NCBI GenBank assembly: GCA_030018875.1
Contig: JASEHK010000067.1
Coordinates: forward strand, 1 to 7,490
Direction of reading: 5' to 3'
Source: Endomicrobiia bacterium
Lineage (GTDB): Bacteria; Elusimicrobiota; Endomicrobiia; PHAN01
DNA: 7,490 nt
The notes beneath the pieces were generated by a model, which saw only the letters and a program-made list of their open reading frames with translations, was not told where the DNA came from and did no database searches. Position 1 is the first letter of the stretch. Each line of letters begins with the position of its first letter. Position numbers and translations under genes: made by a program. Positions 1 to 5,131 of this stretch are shown piece by piece.

Positions 1-52
1 CATTTTATATTGCGCAACGCCCCGCGCTACGGTAACATTTTACATTGCGCAA
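1..52. repeat. Two direct copies of a palindrome-containing 17-mer
   Basis: CATTTTAYATTGCGCAA occurs at 1-17 and again at 36-52, matching at 16 of 17 bases with a 35-bp period. Each copy ends in the 8-bp palindrome TTGCGCAA. The first copy starts at the window edge, so more copies may lie to the left. No coding frame explains it. Closely spaced repeats of this kind are known at the ends of IS21-family elements, where the transposase binds, and tRNA genes are common integration neighbours. Protein-binding sites upstream of the tRNA-Ser gene are an alternative. The repetition is seen directly; the role is inferred. Confidence 0.55.
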
Positions 53-60
53 TTCAACTA

Positions 61-90
61 CTGAGGTTTCACTAAATAATTTTGTAGAAT
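61..90 (+). promoter_or_regulatory. Possible promoter of tRNA-Ser
   Basis: TAGAAT at 85-90 matches the sigma-70 -10 consensus at 5 of 6 positions and lies 21 nt before the mature tRNA 5' end, leaving room for a short 5' leader. The best -35 candidate, CTGAGG at 61-66 with an 18-nt spacer, is poor, so only the -10 element carries weight. Confidence 0.35.
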
Positions 91-111
91 ACAGTTTCTT
101 GTCAGACGGAA

Positions 112-201
112 GGAAGGGTGGCCGAGCGGTTGAAGGCGCAGACCTGGAAAGTCTGTATACTCGAAAGGGTATCAAGGGTTCGAATCCCTTCCCTTCCGCC
201 A
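112..201 (+). tRNA. tRNA-Ser, anticodon GGA
   Basis: This is a full class II cloverleaf. The acceptor stem GGAAGGG (112-118) pairs perfectly with CCCTTCC (191-197). The D-stem is GCC/GGC with a GG-containing loop. The anticodon stem CAGAC/GTCTG (139-143, 151-155) encloses CTGGAAA with anticodon GGA at 146-148, which reads UCC and UCU serine codons. A long variable arm of about 18 nt (156-173, stem ATAC/GTAT) is the serine-type hallmark. The T-arm AAGGG-TTCGAAT-CCCTT (174-190) is canonical. The discriminator is G198 and the 3' CCA is encoded (199-201), unlike the tRNA-Cys in this window. An intrinsic terminator follows 38 nt downstream. Confidence 0.97.
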
Positions 202-239
202 GATTTTTTACAAACTGACGGCATCGCGCCACAACAAGA

Positions 240-274
240 GTCCCGCCGCATTTTGGCGGGACCGCTATTTTTTT
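240..274 (+). terminator. Rho-independent terminator after tRNA-Ser
   Basis: GTCCCGCC (240-247) pairs perfectly with GGCGGGAC (255-262) around a 7-nt loop. A run of seven T follows at 268-274, after a 5-nt gap. It would stop the tRNA-Ser transcript before it enters the convergent helicase gene. On the minus strand the hairpin lies just beyond the helicase stop codon, but only a weakly T-rich stretch follows there, so bidirectional action is uncertain. A near-identical hairpin occurs after tRNA-Cys at 1760-1778. Confidence 0.8.
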
Positions 275-294
275 GCCCTGACGGATTTACTCGT

Positions 295-1536
295 TTACGA
301 CGGACGAAAGTGCCTGCCGCGACCGCCGCTTCTTCCTTCGCGGTGATCGGGGCCGCGGCGATGAAGCGCTCGACGGCCGGCGGATTGCGCGGCGGCTGCC
401 GCTGAAAAACCGGCGGATGGCACGGCGGGGTGCTTGGAACGGGGGATGTTTTTTCTTATAAGTTTCTCTATCTCGCGCACGTCTCTTTCTTGTTCCGGGG
501 TCGCAAGCGATATCGCATGTCCCGCTTTGCCGGCTCTTCCGGTGCGTCCGATTCTGTGAACATAATTATCGGCGTCGTCGGGCAGGTCGTAATTTATAAC
601 CAACTCTATGTCGCTTACGTCTATGCCCCGGGCCGCGATATCGGTGGCTATGAGCACGCGGTACTTGCCTGATTTAAAACCTTCCAAAGCTTCCTTCCTC
701 TGCGACAGAGAGCGGTCGGCGTGTATCTCGGCCGCGGCATGTCCCATCGCGCGCACTTTTCTGACTATCTGAGTCGCGCCTCTTTTGGTGCGGGAAAATA
801 CCAGCGCAGAGCCGGTATATTTTTTGAGTATCTCTCCTAATAGACGCACCTTCACTTCCTTGTTGACCACGAATATTTCCTGAGACACGCCTTCGGCGGC
901 CGTGCCGGTGGGAGCTATTTCCGTGGAGACCGGAAGTTTCATGTGTCTCGATGCGATATGTAAAATGCGGTCGGGTATCGTCGCCGAGAAAAGCATTGTC
1001 TGCCTTTCCTTCGGAATGATATCCAGTATGCTTTCTATCTGCGGGGCGAAGCCCATGTCGAGCATACGGTCGGCTTCGTCCAAAACCAGAGTGTGGACGT
1101 CGTCGAGGCGCACGTGATGGCTGCTCGTGTGATCCAGAAGCCTGCCGGGCGTGGCCACGATTATCCGCGGATTTTTTCTCAAACTAAATACCTGCCCGAT
1201 TATAGGCTCTCCGCCGATTAAAACCGACGTGCGCATACCCAACTCCCGCGCGAATACTTCAAGGTGCGCGTTTACTTGTATGGCGAGTTCCCTCGTGGGA
1301 ACAATCACAAGCGCGCGGCCTTTTTCCTTGGCGAGACGCTGTATCATCGGTATGCCGAAAGCTATGGTTTTGCCGGTGCCGGTCTGGGCTATGCCGATAA
1401 TGTCCTTGCCCTCGATCGCTATGGGTATGGCCTTGCGTTGTATCGGTGTGGGTATCTTGAATCCGTGTTTGCTCAGTGCGTCCAGTAATCCGGGCGCTAT
1501 GCCTAAACCGTAAAAGCCGTCAGTTGATTGGTTCAT
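295..1536 (-). CDS. rhlE: DEAD-box ATP-dependent RNA helicase, RhlE-like
   Basis: This 413-residue superfamily 2 helicase unwinds or remodels RNA using ATP, with likely roles in ribosome assembly or mRNA turnover. All core motifs are present in order: Q motif with upstream aromatic residue (F26 to Q33, PTPIQ), motif I AQTGTGKT (50-57), Ia PTRELA (80-85), GG (108-109), Ib TPGR (129-132), II DEAD (153-156), III SAT (184-186), V ARGID (302-306) and VI HRIGRTGR (327-334). The core ends near residue 350, followed by a short basic Arg/Gly/Ala-rich tail. That layout fits RhlE better than DeaD/CsdA or DbpA, which carry folded RNA-binding domains; the subfamily is inferred. The tail from about residue 375 is Arg-rich in all three frames, so a late frameshift cannot be excluded by eye. 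The ATG at 1536 is preceded by a TATAAT box only 7 nt away and has no convincing Shine-Dalgarno sequence. The gene is transcribed divergently from tRNA-Cys. Confidence 0.95.
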   Translation of the reverse strand: MNQSTDGFYGLGIAPGLLDALSKHGFKIPTPIQRKAIPIAIEGKDIIGIAQTGTGKTIAFGIPMIQRLAKEKGRALVIVPTRELAIQVNAHLEVFARELGMRTSVLIGGEPIIGQVFSLRKNPRIIVATPGRLLDHTSSHHVRLDDVHTLVLDEADRMLDMGFAPQIESILDIIPKERQTMLFSATIPDRILHIASRHMKLPVSTEIAPTGTAAEGVSQEIFVVNKEVKVRLLGEILKKYTGSALVFSRTKRGATQIVRKVRAMGHAAAEIHADRSLSQRKEALEGFKSGKYRVLIATDIAARGIDVSDIELVINYDLPDDADNYVHRIGRTGRAGKAGHAISLATPEQERDVREIEKLIRKNIPRSKHPAVPSAGFSAAAAAQSAGRRALHRRGPDHREGRSGGRGRHFRPS

Positions 1537-1543
1537 AATTTAT

Positions 1544-1571
1544 ATTATACCTTTTATGCCTTAATCCTCAA
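1544..1571 (-). promoter_or_regulatory. Sigma-70-like promoter of the helicase, possibly leaderless
   Basis: Read on the minus strand, TTGAGG (1571-1566) is a 4/6 match to the -35 box. A 16-nt spacer follows, then a perfect TATAAT (1549-1544). The start codon of the helicase begins 7 nt after the -10 box, so transcription would start at or within a base or two of the A of the ATG. The nearest purine-rich stretch (AAAGG inside the spacer) lies upstream of any transcript from this promoter and cannot serve as its ribosome binding site. Confidence 0.65.
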
Positions 1572-1600
1572 ATAGCCGCGTGCGACGCCGCCGAGAGTTT

Positions 1601-1629
1601 TTCCCATTTTTACAAAAAAATGGTAAAAT
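1601..1629 (+). promoter_or_regulatory. Candidate promoter of tRNA-Cys with inverted repeat in the spacer
   Basis: TAAAAT (1624-1629) is a 5/6 match to a -10 box, 23 nt before the tRNA. TTCCCA (1601-1606) is a 4/6 -35 candidate with a 17-nt spacer. The spacer contains a perfect 8-bp inverted repeat, CCATTTTT (1604-1611) and AAAAATGG (1616-1623), around ACAA. It might be an operator-like site or simply an A/T-tract promoter element. Confidence 0.4.
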
Positions 1630-1652
1630 CACGCGTGCCCGTCGGTCGAAGG

Positions 1653-1724
1653 GGTGGCGTACCCAAGCAGTAAGGGAGCGGTCTGCAAAACCGCCATTCG
1701 CCGGTGCAAATCCGGCCGCCACCT
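1653..1724 (+). tRNA. tRNA-Cys, anticodon GCA, with non-canonical elbow
   Basis: This is a 72-nt class I cloverleaf. The acceptor stem GGTGGCG (1653-1659) pairs perfectly with CGCCACC (1717-1723). The D-stem is CCC/GGG (1662-1664, 1674-1676). The anticodon stem GCGGT/ACCGC encloses CTGCAAA with GCA at 1685-1687. The T-stem is GCCGG/CCGGC. The discriminator T1724 is the U73 expected for cysteinyl-tRNA synthetase. The 3' CCA is not encoded (TTTAGA follows), so it must be added by tRNA nucleotidyltransferase. Two oddities stand out. The D-loop (1666-1672, AGCAGTA) lacks the G18-G19 dinucleotide, and the T-loop is TGCAAAT, with G in place of the nearly universal T55 (1706). All stems are intact, so I read it as a working but atypical tRNA rather than a pseudogene. 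Confidence 0.92.
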
Positions 1725-1754
1725 TTTAGACAGACGGACAGGAACCTGTTATTC

Positions 1755-1814
1755 GAGGTCCCGCCGTTTTTTGGCGGGGCGTCCTCGGGACTCGGTACGG
1801 CGGGCGGGGTTTTT
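1755..1814 (+). terminator. GC-rich leader with alternative hairpins and a T-run
   Basis: CCCGCC (1760-1765) can pair with GGCGGG at 1773-1778, and GAGG/CCTC (1755-1758, 1783-1786) can extend that hairpin; no T-tract follows it. The same arm can pair instead with GGCGGG at 1799-1804 or 1803-1808, the last ending one base before TTTTT at 1810-1814. A small hairpin GTCC-TCG-GGAC lies at 1781-1791. The simple reading is termination after tRNA-Cys. The competing partners also allow attenuation of the aldolase gene, whose ATG is 57 nt downstream. Folding energies are needed to choose. Confidence 0.5.
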
Positions 1815-1870
1815 ATTACATCTATTTTCATTGCCGTCGGAGCGTCAAATATCGGAGGCTCTTAATCCTT

Positions 1871-2434
1871 ATGTTTGAAGACTTTATAAAATACGGCCGT
1901 CTATTGTTCGACCAGGGTCTGAACAATTCTCACTCCGGCAATATAAGTTCGCGGAAAGGCGAATCTATTTATATAACGCGGCACGGCGCCAAACTTGGGG
2001 ATTTGAGTTTTTCCGACGTGGTAAAGGTAAATCTTTACGACGAATCCAGAGACGAGGGCGCTTCCTGCGAGATCAAAGTCCACCGCGCCGTCTATCTTGC
2101 CAATCCGAAAATATCGTCCATCGCGCACGCTCATCCGCCGCACGCGATAGTTTTATCTCTTACCGACGAGAAAATCAAACCGATAGATATGGAAGGCGCA
2201 TTTTATATGCCGGAGATACCGGTGCTCACAAAATGTGAAATAACCATATCCTCAAACTGCGTGGCCGACAACCTCCCGTCCCTCCTTGGAGTATTCGGCG
2301 CGACGGTGGTTCGCGGACATGGAGCGTTTGCCGTCGGCAAGGACATCGAAGAGGCCGTGATGAGACTCTCCGTGCTTGAAAGCGCTTCGAGGATTATTTT
2401 CTTAAATAAACTTCTTTCAGGTAGAGGGGCTTGA
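1871..2434 (+). CDS. Class II (zinc) aldolase/adducin family protein, FucA-like
   Basis: This 187-residue cytoplasmic protein belongs to the family of L-fuculose-1-phosphate aldolase, L-ribulose-5-phosphate 4-epimerase and methylthioribulose-1-phosphate dehydratase. By analogy with FucA, the zinc ligands are H86 and H88 (motif HAHP) and H150 (motif RGHGAFAVG), and the catalytic acid is E67 in the CEIKVHRAVY stretch. SGNIS (22-26) is the phosphate-binding loop. It is slightly shorter than E. coli FucA but looks complete. The exact substrate cannot be read from sequence, so no symbol is given. GGAGG at 1854-1858 lies 12 nt before the ATG, a somewhat long but usable spacing. It is the only plus-strand protein gene here, and its last 41 bp overlap the 3' end of convergent tsaB, so the two mRNAs have complementary 3' ends. 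Confidence 0.9.
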   Translation: MFEDFIKYGRLLFDQGLNNSHSGNISSRKGESIYITRHGAKLGDLSFSDVVKVNLYDESRDEGASCEIKVHRAVYLANPKISSIAHAHPPHAIVLSLTDEKIKPIDMEGAFYMPEIPVLTKCEITISSNCVADNLPSLLGVFGATVVRGHGAFAVGKDIEEAVMRLSVLESASRIIFLNKLLSGRGA

Positions 2435-3134
2435 GGGTTTTGTAGCCTATAGCGCCGCGGGAAGCGGCCGCCAAAGTTGCCAGCGAGGAAGGCGACGGGG
2501 AAAGGACGGGCTCGTCGGACAAATCTTTTTCTTTTTTGCCCGAGTAGCCTAAAAAACGCTCGGAGAGAACAGAGCGAATGGAGGGAACCGCCAGGGCCGA
2601 ACCGGCGAAGACCCATTTTTCCTTTTTAGTTTCGGTGTCAGACGCGCGCGGAGCAAATCGCGCGGCGACGGTCTCTATCGTATCGAGGCCGGGGCCGGCG
2701 ATTTTTTTTTGCCCCGACGGCTCATATACAGCCCAGTGAACCGACGGCATAAGAGCGTCTATAAGAACTAATATCTTGGCCGATGTTGTCGAACTTGAAC
2801 ATCTGCGATTTGCGGATGTTTCCGCCGCCGTTAATGCCAGCGCGTCGAACGAACTTATGGAAACGGACGGGATAGAGAGAGTCTGCGCCACTGTGCGCGC
2901 GAAAGCCAGTCCTATCCTTATTCCGGTGAAACTCCCGGGACCGGCGACGACCGCGATTTTTTCGATATCATGCGGTTTCAATCCGGCTTTCCGGATAAGT
3001 TCCGAGGATGTCCGGACGACGAGCTCGGAATGTGCCTTGGCCGCAAAGAGTTTTCTGTGCGCCACAAGATGTGTTCCGTCCGAAACGGCGATGACTAAAT
3101 AACCGCTCGTGGTGTCTAAAGAGAGGGTTTTCAT
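2394..3134 (-). CDS. tsaB: tRNA t6A37 threonylcarbamoyl-transferase subunit TsaB (YeaZ)
   Basis: TsaB is the ASKHA-fold scaffold partner of TsaD and TsaE in installing threonylcarbamoyl on A37 of tRNAs that read ANN codons. It starts with the beta-strand motif LSLDTTS (4-10), has HSE (35-37), then the signature GPGSFTGIRIG (65-75), and a second beta-rich half beginning around ILVLIDALM. The C-terminus PLYLKEVYLRK matches the family's usual P-x-YLR ending. At 246 residues it is normal to slightly long, with low-complexity Ser/Thr/Lys-rich inserts. The common family DAR motif reads DAL here. The ATG overlaps the tsaE stop codon (ATGA, 4 nt), so translation is coupled. The 3' end overlaps the aldolase gene on the other strand by 41 bp, leaving no room for a separate terminator. 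Confidence 0.94.
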   Translation of the reverse strand: MKTLSLDTTSGYLVIAVSDGTHLVAHRKLFAAKAHSELVVRTSSELIRKAGLKPHDIEKIAVVAGPGSFTGIRIGLAFARTVAQTLSIPSVSISSFDALALTAAETSANRRCSSSTTSAKILVLIDALMPSVHWAVYEPSGQKKIAGPGLDTIETVAARFAPRASDTETKKEKWVFAGSALAVPSIRSVLSERFLGYSGKKEKDLSDEPVLSPSPSSLATLAAASRGAIGYKTLKPLYLKEVYLRK

Positions 3135-3640
3135 TTTTTTGACTTCAAAGCCGGTTTAAGCAATGCAGCAAGGCGCGGCGATGCGGTTTCGATTATTACC
3201 TCGCGCCGGGAATTCTTTCCGACGATAGCGGGAGCGTGTTTCATTTTTACGGATATCGTCCTTGAAGGGTCTGGAAAACCTCTCGGAAGTCGCTCGGCCC
3301 ACTCTATCAGCCATACGGCGCCGTTTCCGTCGCCGTCGAAAAGTTCAAAAACATCGGCGCCCTCGGAAAGTCTCCAAAGGTCTATGTGATGAATTTCCTT
3401 GATTGCGTCGCGTTTTTTTTTGTGACCCGCGCGGACGCGCGGAAAATAAGTCTTCTTCAAAACAAAACTGGGGCTTGAAACGGCTTCGCCACCGGCGAAA
3501 CCCGCCGCAAAAGTGGTCTTGCCGCTGCCGAGGTCTCCCTCGAGTTTCACGTAGGCGCCCGGCGGAATCAGCCGCGCGATAGCGCGGGCAAGAATCTTCG
3601 TCGCGCGGGGAGACGCGGTGCGGGTCTTAAAAATTCTCAT
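3131..3640 (-). CDS. tsaE: tRNA t6A biosynthesis ATPase TsaE (YjeE)
   Basis: TsaE is the P-loop ATPase that resets the TsaB-TsaD complex during t6A synthesis. Visible motifs are Walker A GDLGSGKT (35-42), the family SPSF (56-59, usually SPTF), HIDLWRL (85-91, usually HxDLYRL) and LIEWAERLP (111-119), all in the expected order. The 169 residues are a normal length, with a lysine-rich insertion (AGHKKKRD, about 71-78) encoded over a run of nine A. It overlaps the thiL 3' end by 14 nt and the tsaB 5' end by 4 nt. It has only a weak Shine-Dalgarno sequence of its own, so translation by coupling is likely. The TsaC and TsaD partners are not in this window. Confidence 0.95.
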   Translation of the reverse strand: MRIFKTRTASPRATKILARAIARLIPPGAYVKLEGDLGSGKTTFAAGFAGGEAVSSPSFVLKKTYFPRVRAGHKKKRDAIKEIHHIDLWRLSEGADVFELFDGDGNGAVWLIEWAERLPRGFPDPSRTISVKMKHAPAIVGKNSRREVIIETASPRLAALLKPALKSKK

Positions 3641-4739
3641 ACCCGCGCCATTCGCCTTTCATTTTTTTACCGTGTAAGAGAAAATCAACATCGGGGCCGC
3701 GCGTCATCTCGCCCACTATCGAGAAATCTATTCTTTTTTTAAGCGCCGCGATGCTCGAGCGCGACGCCGTGAAAACGAGCTCATATTCCTCTCCGCCTTC
3801 AAGGACGGCGCGCCACGGAAACTTCGGGTCTTTTAGCCCCGAGGCATACAGCGTCGTCCATCTCATAAACGAACGCGAAAGCGGAACGTCTTCAAGAAAG
3901 ACGCGCGCGCCCAGTCCCGACGACGAAGATATTGCGCGCGCGCAGGCGGCCAGGCCGTCGGAGGAATCCATCATAGCGGTGGGTCGGCCGGAAGATGCCG
4001 CAATGGCTATGGCTTCGCTCAAGCGGTGGCGCGGGCGACGGTAAGCGCGGACTAATTGTCCATATTCTCCGGACGACGGCTTACCATTGCCGCGCCTCTC
4101 GTCTTCTATGCCAAGTCCAAACCTGCCGCTGCGGGCCGATAGCACGCTAAGTCCTGCGGCGGCGTCACCGAATGTGCCGGTAGCGCAGAGCAAATCGCCC
4201 ACACTGGCGCCGCGACGCTCGATTACGGAATTCTTCGCCAATGCTCCAAGAATAGTCACTGAAATTACAATACCTTTACGTGAGCGAACCGTATCGCCGC
4301 CGAGCAGCGATAGGGCATCATTGCGAGCGGCCAAACGTATTCCCGATAGTATCTTGTCCACATTTTCAACATTTATATCCACAGGTATGGCCAAACAGAC
4401 CACACAACAAAACGGCTTGGCGCCTCCTATGGCCGCCATGTCACTAATATTGGCAACGATTGCCTTCATTCCTATTTCATGATACGACATCAGGGAGGTA
4501 TCGAAATGGACGCCCTCGACCAACATATCGGCCGAGACGGCAAGGCACTCTCTGGAGCGGGAAGGTTTTATTAAAAGAACCGCGGCATCATCGCCGTTTG
4601 GGACAACGGCCTTTATGCCTGCGGGCAGACCCATACGCATATCGCGGCGCGATGCGTCAACTATCTTCTTTATAAAAGCGAACTCGCCTATGGCTGCAAA
4701 ACTTTTCCGGGGCGGTTTGTTTTTTCTCATACGTCGCAT
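3627..4739 (-). CDS. thiL: Thiamine-monophosphate kinase ThiL
   Basis: ThiL phosphorylates thiamine monophosphate with ATP to give thiamine pyrophosphate, the last step of the pathway. The AIR-synthase-like fold is clear. Counting residues from a TTG one codon upstream (4742), the motifs are GEFAFI (19-24), PNGDDAA (48-54), D72 to F80 with MLVEGVHF, the N98-G107 stretch NISDMAAIGG, GGDT (148-151), GTFGD (189-193), DSSDGL (259-264) and GGEEYELVFT (316-325). These cover the metal- and nucleotide-binding aspartates. Length is slightly above the family norm owing to a basic N-terminal extension. I choose the ATG at 4739 over the TTG at 4742; a further ATG at 4730 is also possible, and none has a strong Shine-Dalgarno sequence. 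It lies 19 nt downstream of the small membrane gene. No TPP riboswitch is visible near it. Confidence 0.95.
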   Translation of the reverse strand: MRRMRKNKPPRKSFAAIGEFAFIKKIVDASRRDMRMGLPAGIKAVVPNGDDAAVLLIKPSRSRECLAVSADMLVEGVHFDTSLMSYHEIGMKAIVANISDMAAIGGAKPFCCVVCLAIPVDINVENVDKILSGIRLAARNDALSLLGGDTVRSRKGIVISVTILGALAKNSVIERRGASVGDLLCATGTFGDAAAGLSVLSARSGRFGLGIEDERRGNGKPSSGEYGQLVRAYRRPRHRLSEAIAIAASSGRPTAMMDSSDGLAACARAISSSSGLGARVFLEDVPLSRSFMRWTTLYASGLKDPKFPWRAVLEGGEEYELVFTASRSSIAALKKRIDFSIVGEMTRGPDVDFLLHGKKMKGEWRGYENF

Positions 4740-4758
4740 CAAAAAATATCCCGCGCCT

Positions 4759-4971
4759 TCAATTCTTGCGGGCCGGAGGCGATTTTTCTTTTTCTACGTC
4801 CAACATTCTGTCTCTTATGCCGCTTATGCCGGCCAACACCGTCAACGCCCCGCCGCCCAAAGCGATGAACGGCAAAATCCCCCTGAGCGCCGCGAGCACG
4901 TCGGAACGCCAGTTTATCAGACCCCATACACTGGCGGACATAAAAACCAATCCTATCGCAACAGATATCAT
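4759..4971 (-). CDS. Small two-helix membrane protein, unknown function
   Basis: This is a 70-residue protein with two hydrophobic segments (about 2-20 and 32-51), separated by a short polar loop containing WRSD. A charged C-terminal tail (about 53-70) ends in PPARKN. The two helices with a basic tail suggest a hairpin in the inner membrane with both ends in the cytoplasm. It has no signal peptidase site and no motif I recognise. The start is well supported: a near-perfect AAGGAGG lies 5 nt before the ATG. A competing frame over the same DNA (4739-4927) has no such site and is rejected. It sits at the head of the thiL-tsaE-tsaB group, just downstream of the heptamer array, and need not be functionally linked to them. 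Confidence 0.75.
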   Translation of the reverse strand: MISVAIGLVFMSASVWGLINWRSDVLAALRGILPFIALGGGALTVLAGISGIRDRMLDVEKEKSPPARKN

Positions 4972-4976
4972 ATGTT

Positions 4977-4983
4977 CCTCCTT
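4977..4983 (-). promoter_or_regulatory. Strong ribosome binding site AAGGAGG
   Basis: On the minus strand AAGGAGG occupies 4983-4977, 5 nt before the ATG at 4971. It is the best Shine-Dalgarno match in the window and fixes the start of the small membrane protein. Confidence 0.85.
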
Positions 4984-4988
4984 AGAAA

Positions 4989-5129
4989 CAGTAGGCAGGG
5001 TTCAGTAGTCAGGAATCAGGGTTATGAACCGGCCTCATAAACAGTAGGCAGGGGTTAGTAGTCAGGGGTTAGGGTGGTCTTTAAGGTTTCGCCTTTCCCT
5101 GATTCCTGCCTACTGATTACTGTCTACCG
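4989..5129. repeat. Intergenic array of CAG-starting heptamers in three blocks
   Basis: Three 35-nt blocks each consist of five 7-nt units with rough consensus YAGKRGK (for example CAGTAGG, CAGTAGT, CAGGGTT, CAGGAAT). Block 1 is 4989-5023 and block 2 is 5042-5076, both on the plus strand. Block 3 is 5095-5129 on the minus strand. Blocks 1 and 2 are separated by a small hairpin, TTATGA (5022-5027) and TCATAA (5035-5040). CAGGAATCAGGG (5010-5021) is perfectly complementary to block 3 (5097-5108), and CAGTAGGCAGG (4989-4999 and 5042-5052) to 5105-5115, so large stem-loops are possible. The array fills the gap between the PilZ stop codon (5132) and the next gene's ribosome binding site. It resembles the heptameric STRR repeats of cyanobacteria in design only. 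Confidence 0.85.
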
Positions 5130-5131
5130 TC

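Noticed and set aside
5..405. Open frames on both strands across the tRNA-Ser gene
   Set aside because: They translate the tRNA itself and its flanks (the peptide ending in IPSLPP is a familiar artefact of serine tRNAs) and lack ribosome binding sites.
295..420. Frameshift at the C-terminus of the helicase
   Set aside because: All three frames give Arg- or Pro-rich tails here, but the annotated frame is Arg/Gly-rich, as expected for RhlE, and stops just before a hairpin. Another frame would run on through the tRNA-Ser gene. Nothing in the sequence demands a shift.
1264..1513. Plus-strand open frames opposite the helicase gene
   Set aside because: They are antisense shadows of the conserved helicase codons, with no ribosome binding site or recognisable domain.
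1653..1724. Pseudo-tRNA call for the cysteine tRNA
   Set aside because: All stems pair fully and the discriminator and anticodon are correct. Only two elbow positions deviate, which fits an atypical functional tRNA better than decay.
4739..4927. 62-residue minus-strand frame between thiL and the heptamer array
   Set aside because: It overlaps the small membrane protein in another frame, has no Shine-Dalgarno sequence, and encodes an Arg/Gly-rich peptide with no pattern.
4989..5129. CRISPR array
   Set aside because: The units are 7 nt and degenerate, with one block inverted, and there are no unique spacers of regular length or cas genes.
4940..5131. TPP riboswitch or sigma-70 promoter ahead of the thiL group
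   Set aside because: I found neither the THI-box core elements nor a -35/-10 pair of acceptable spacing; the region is taken up by the heptamer repeats.
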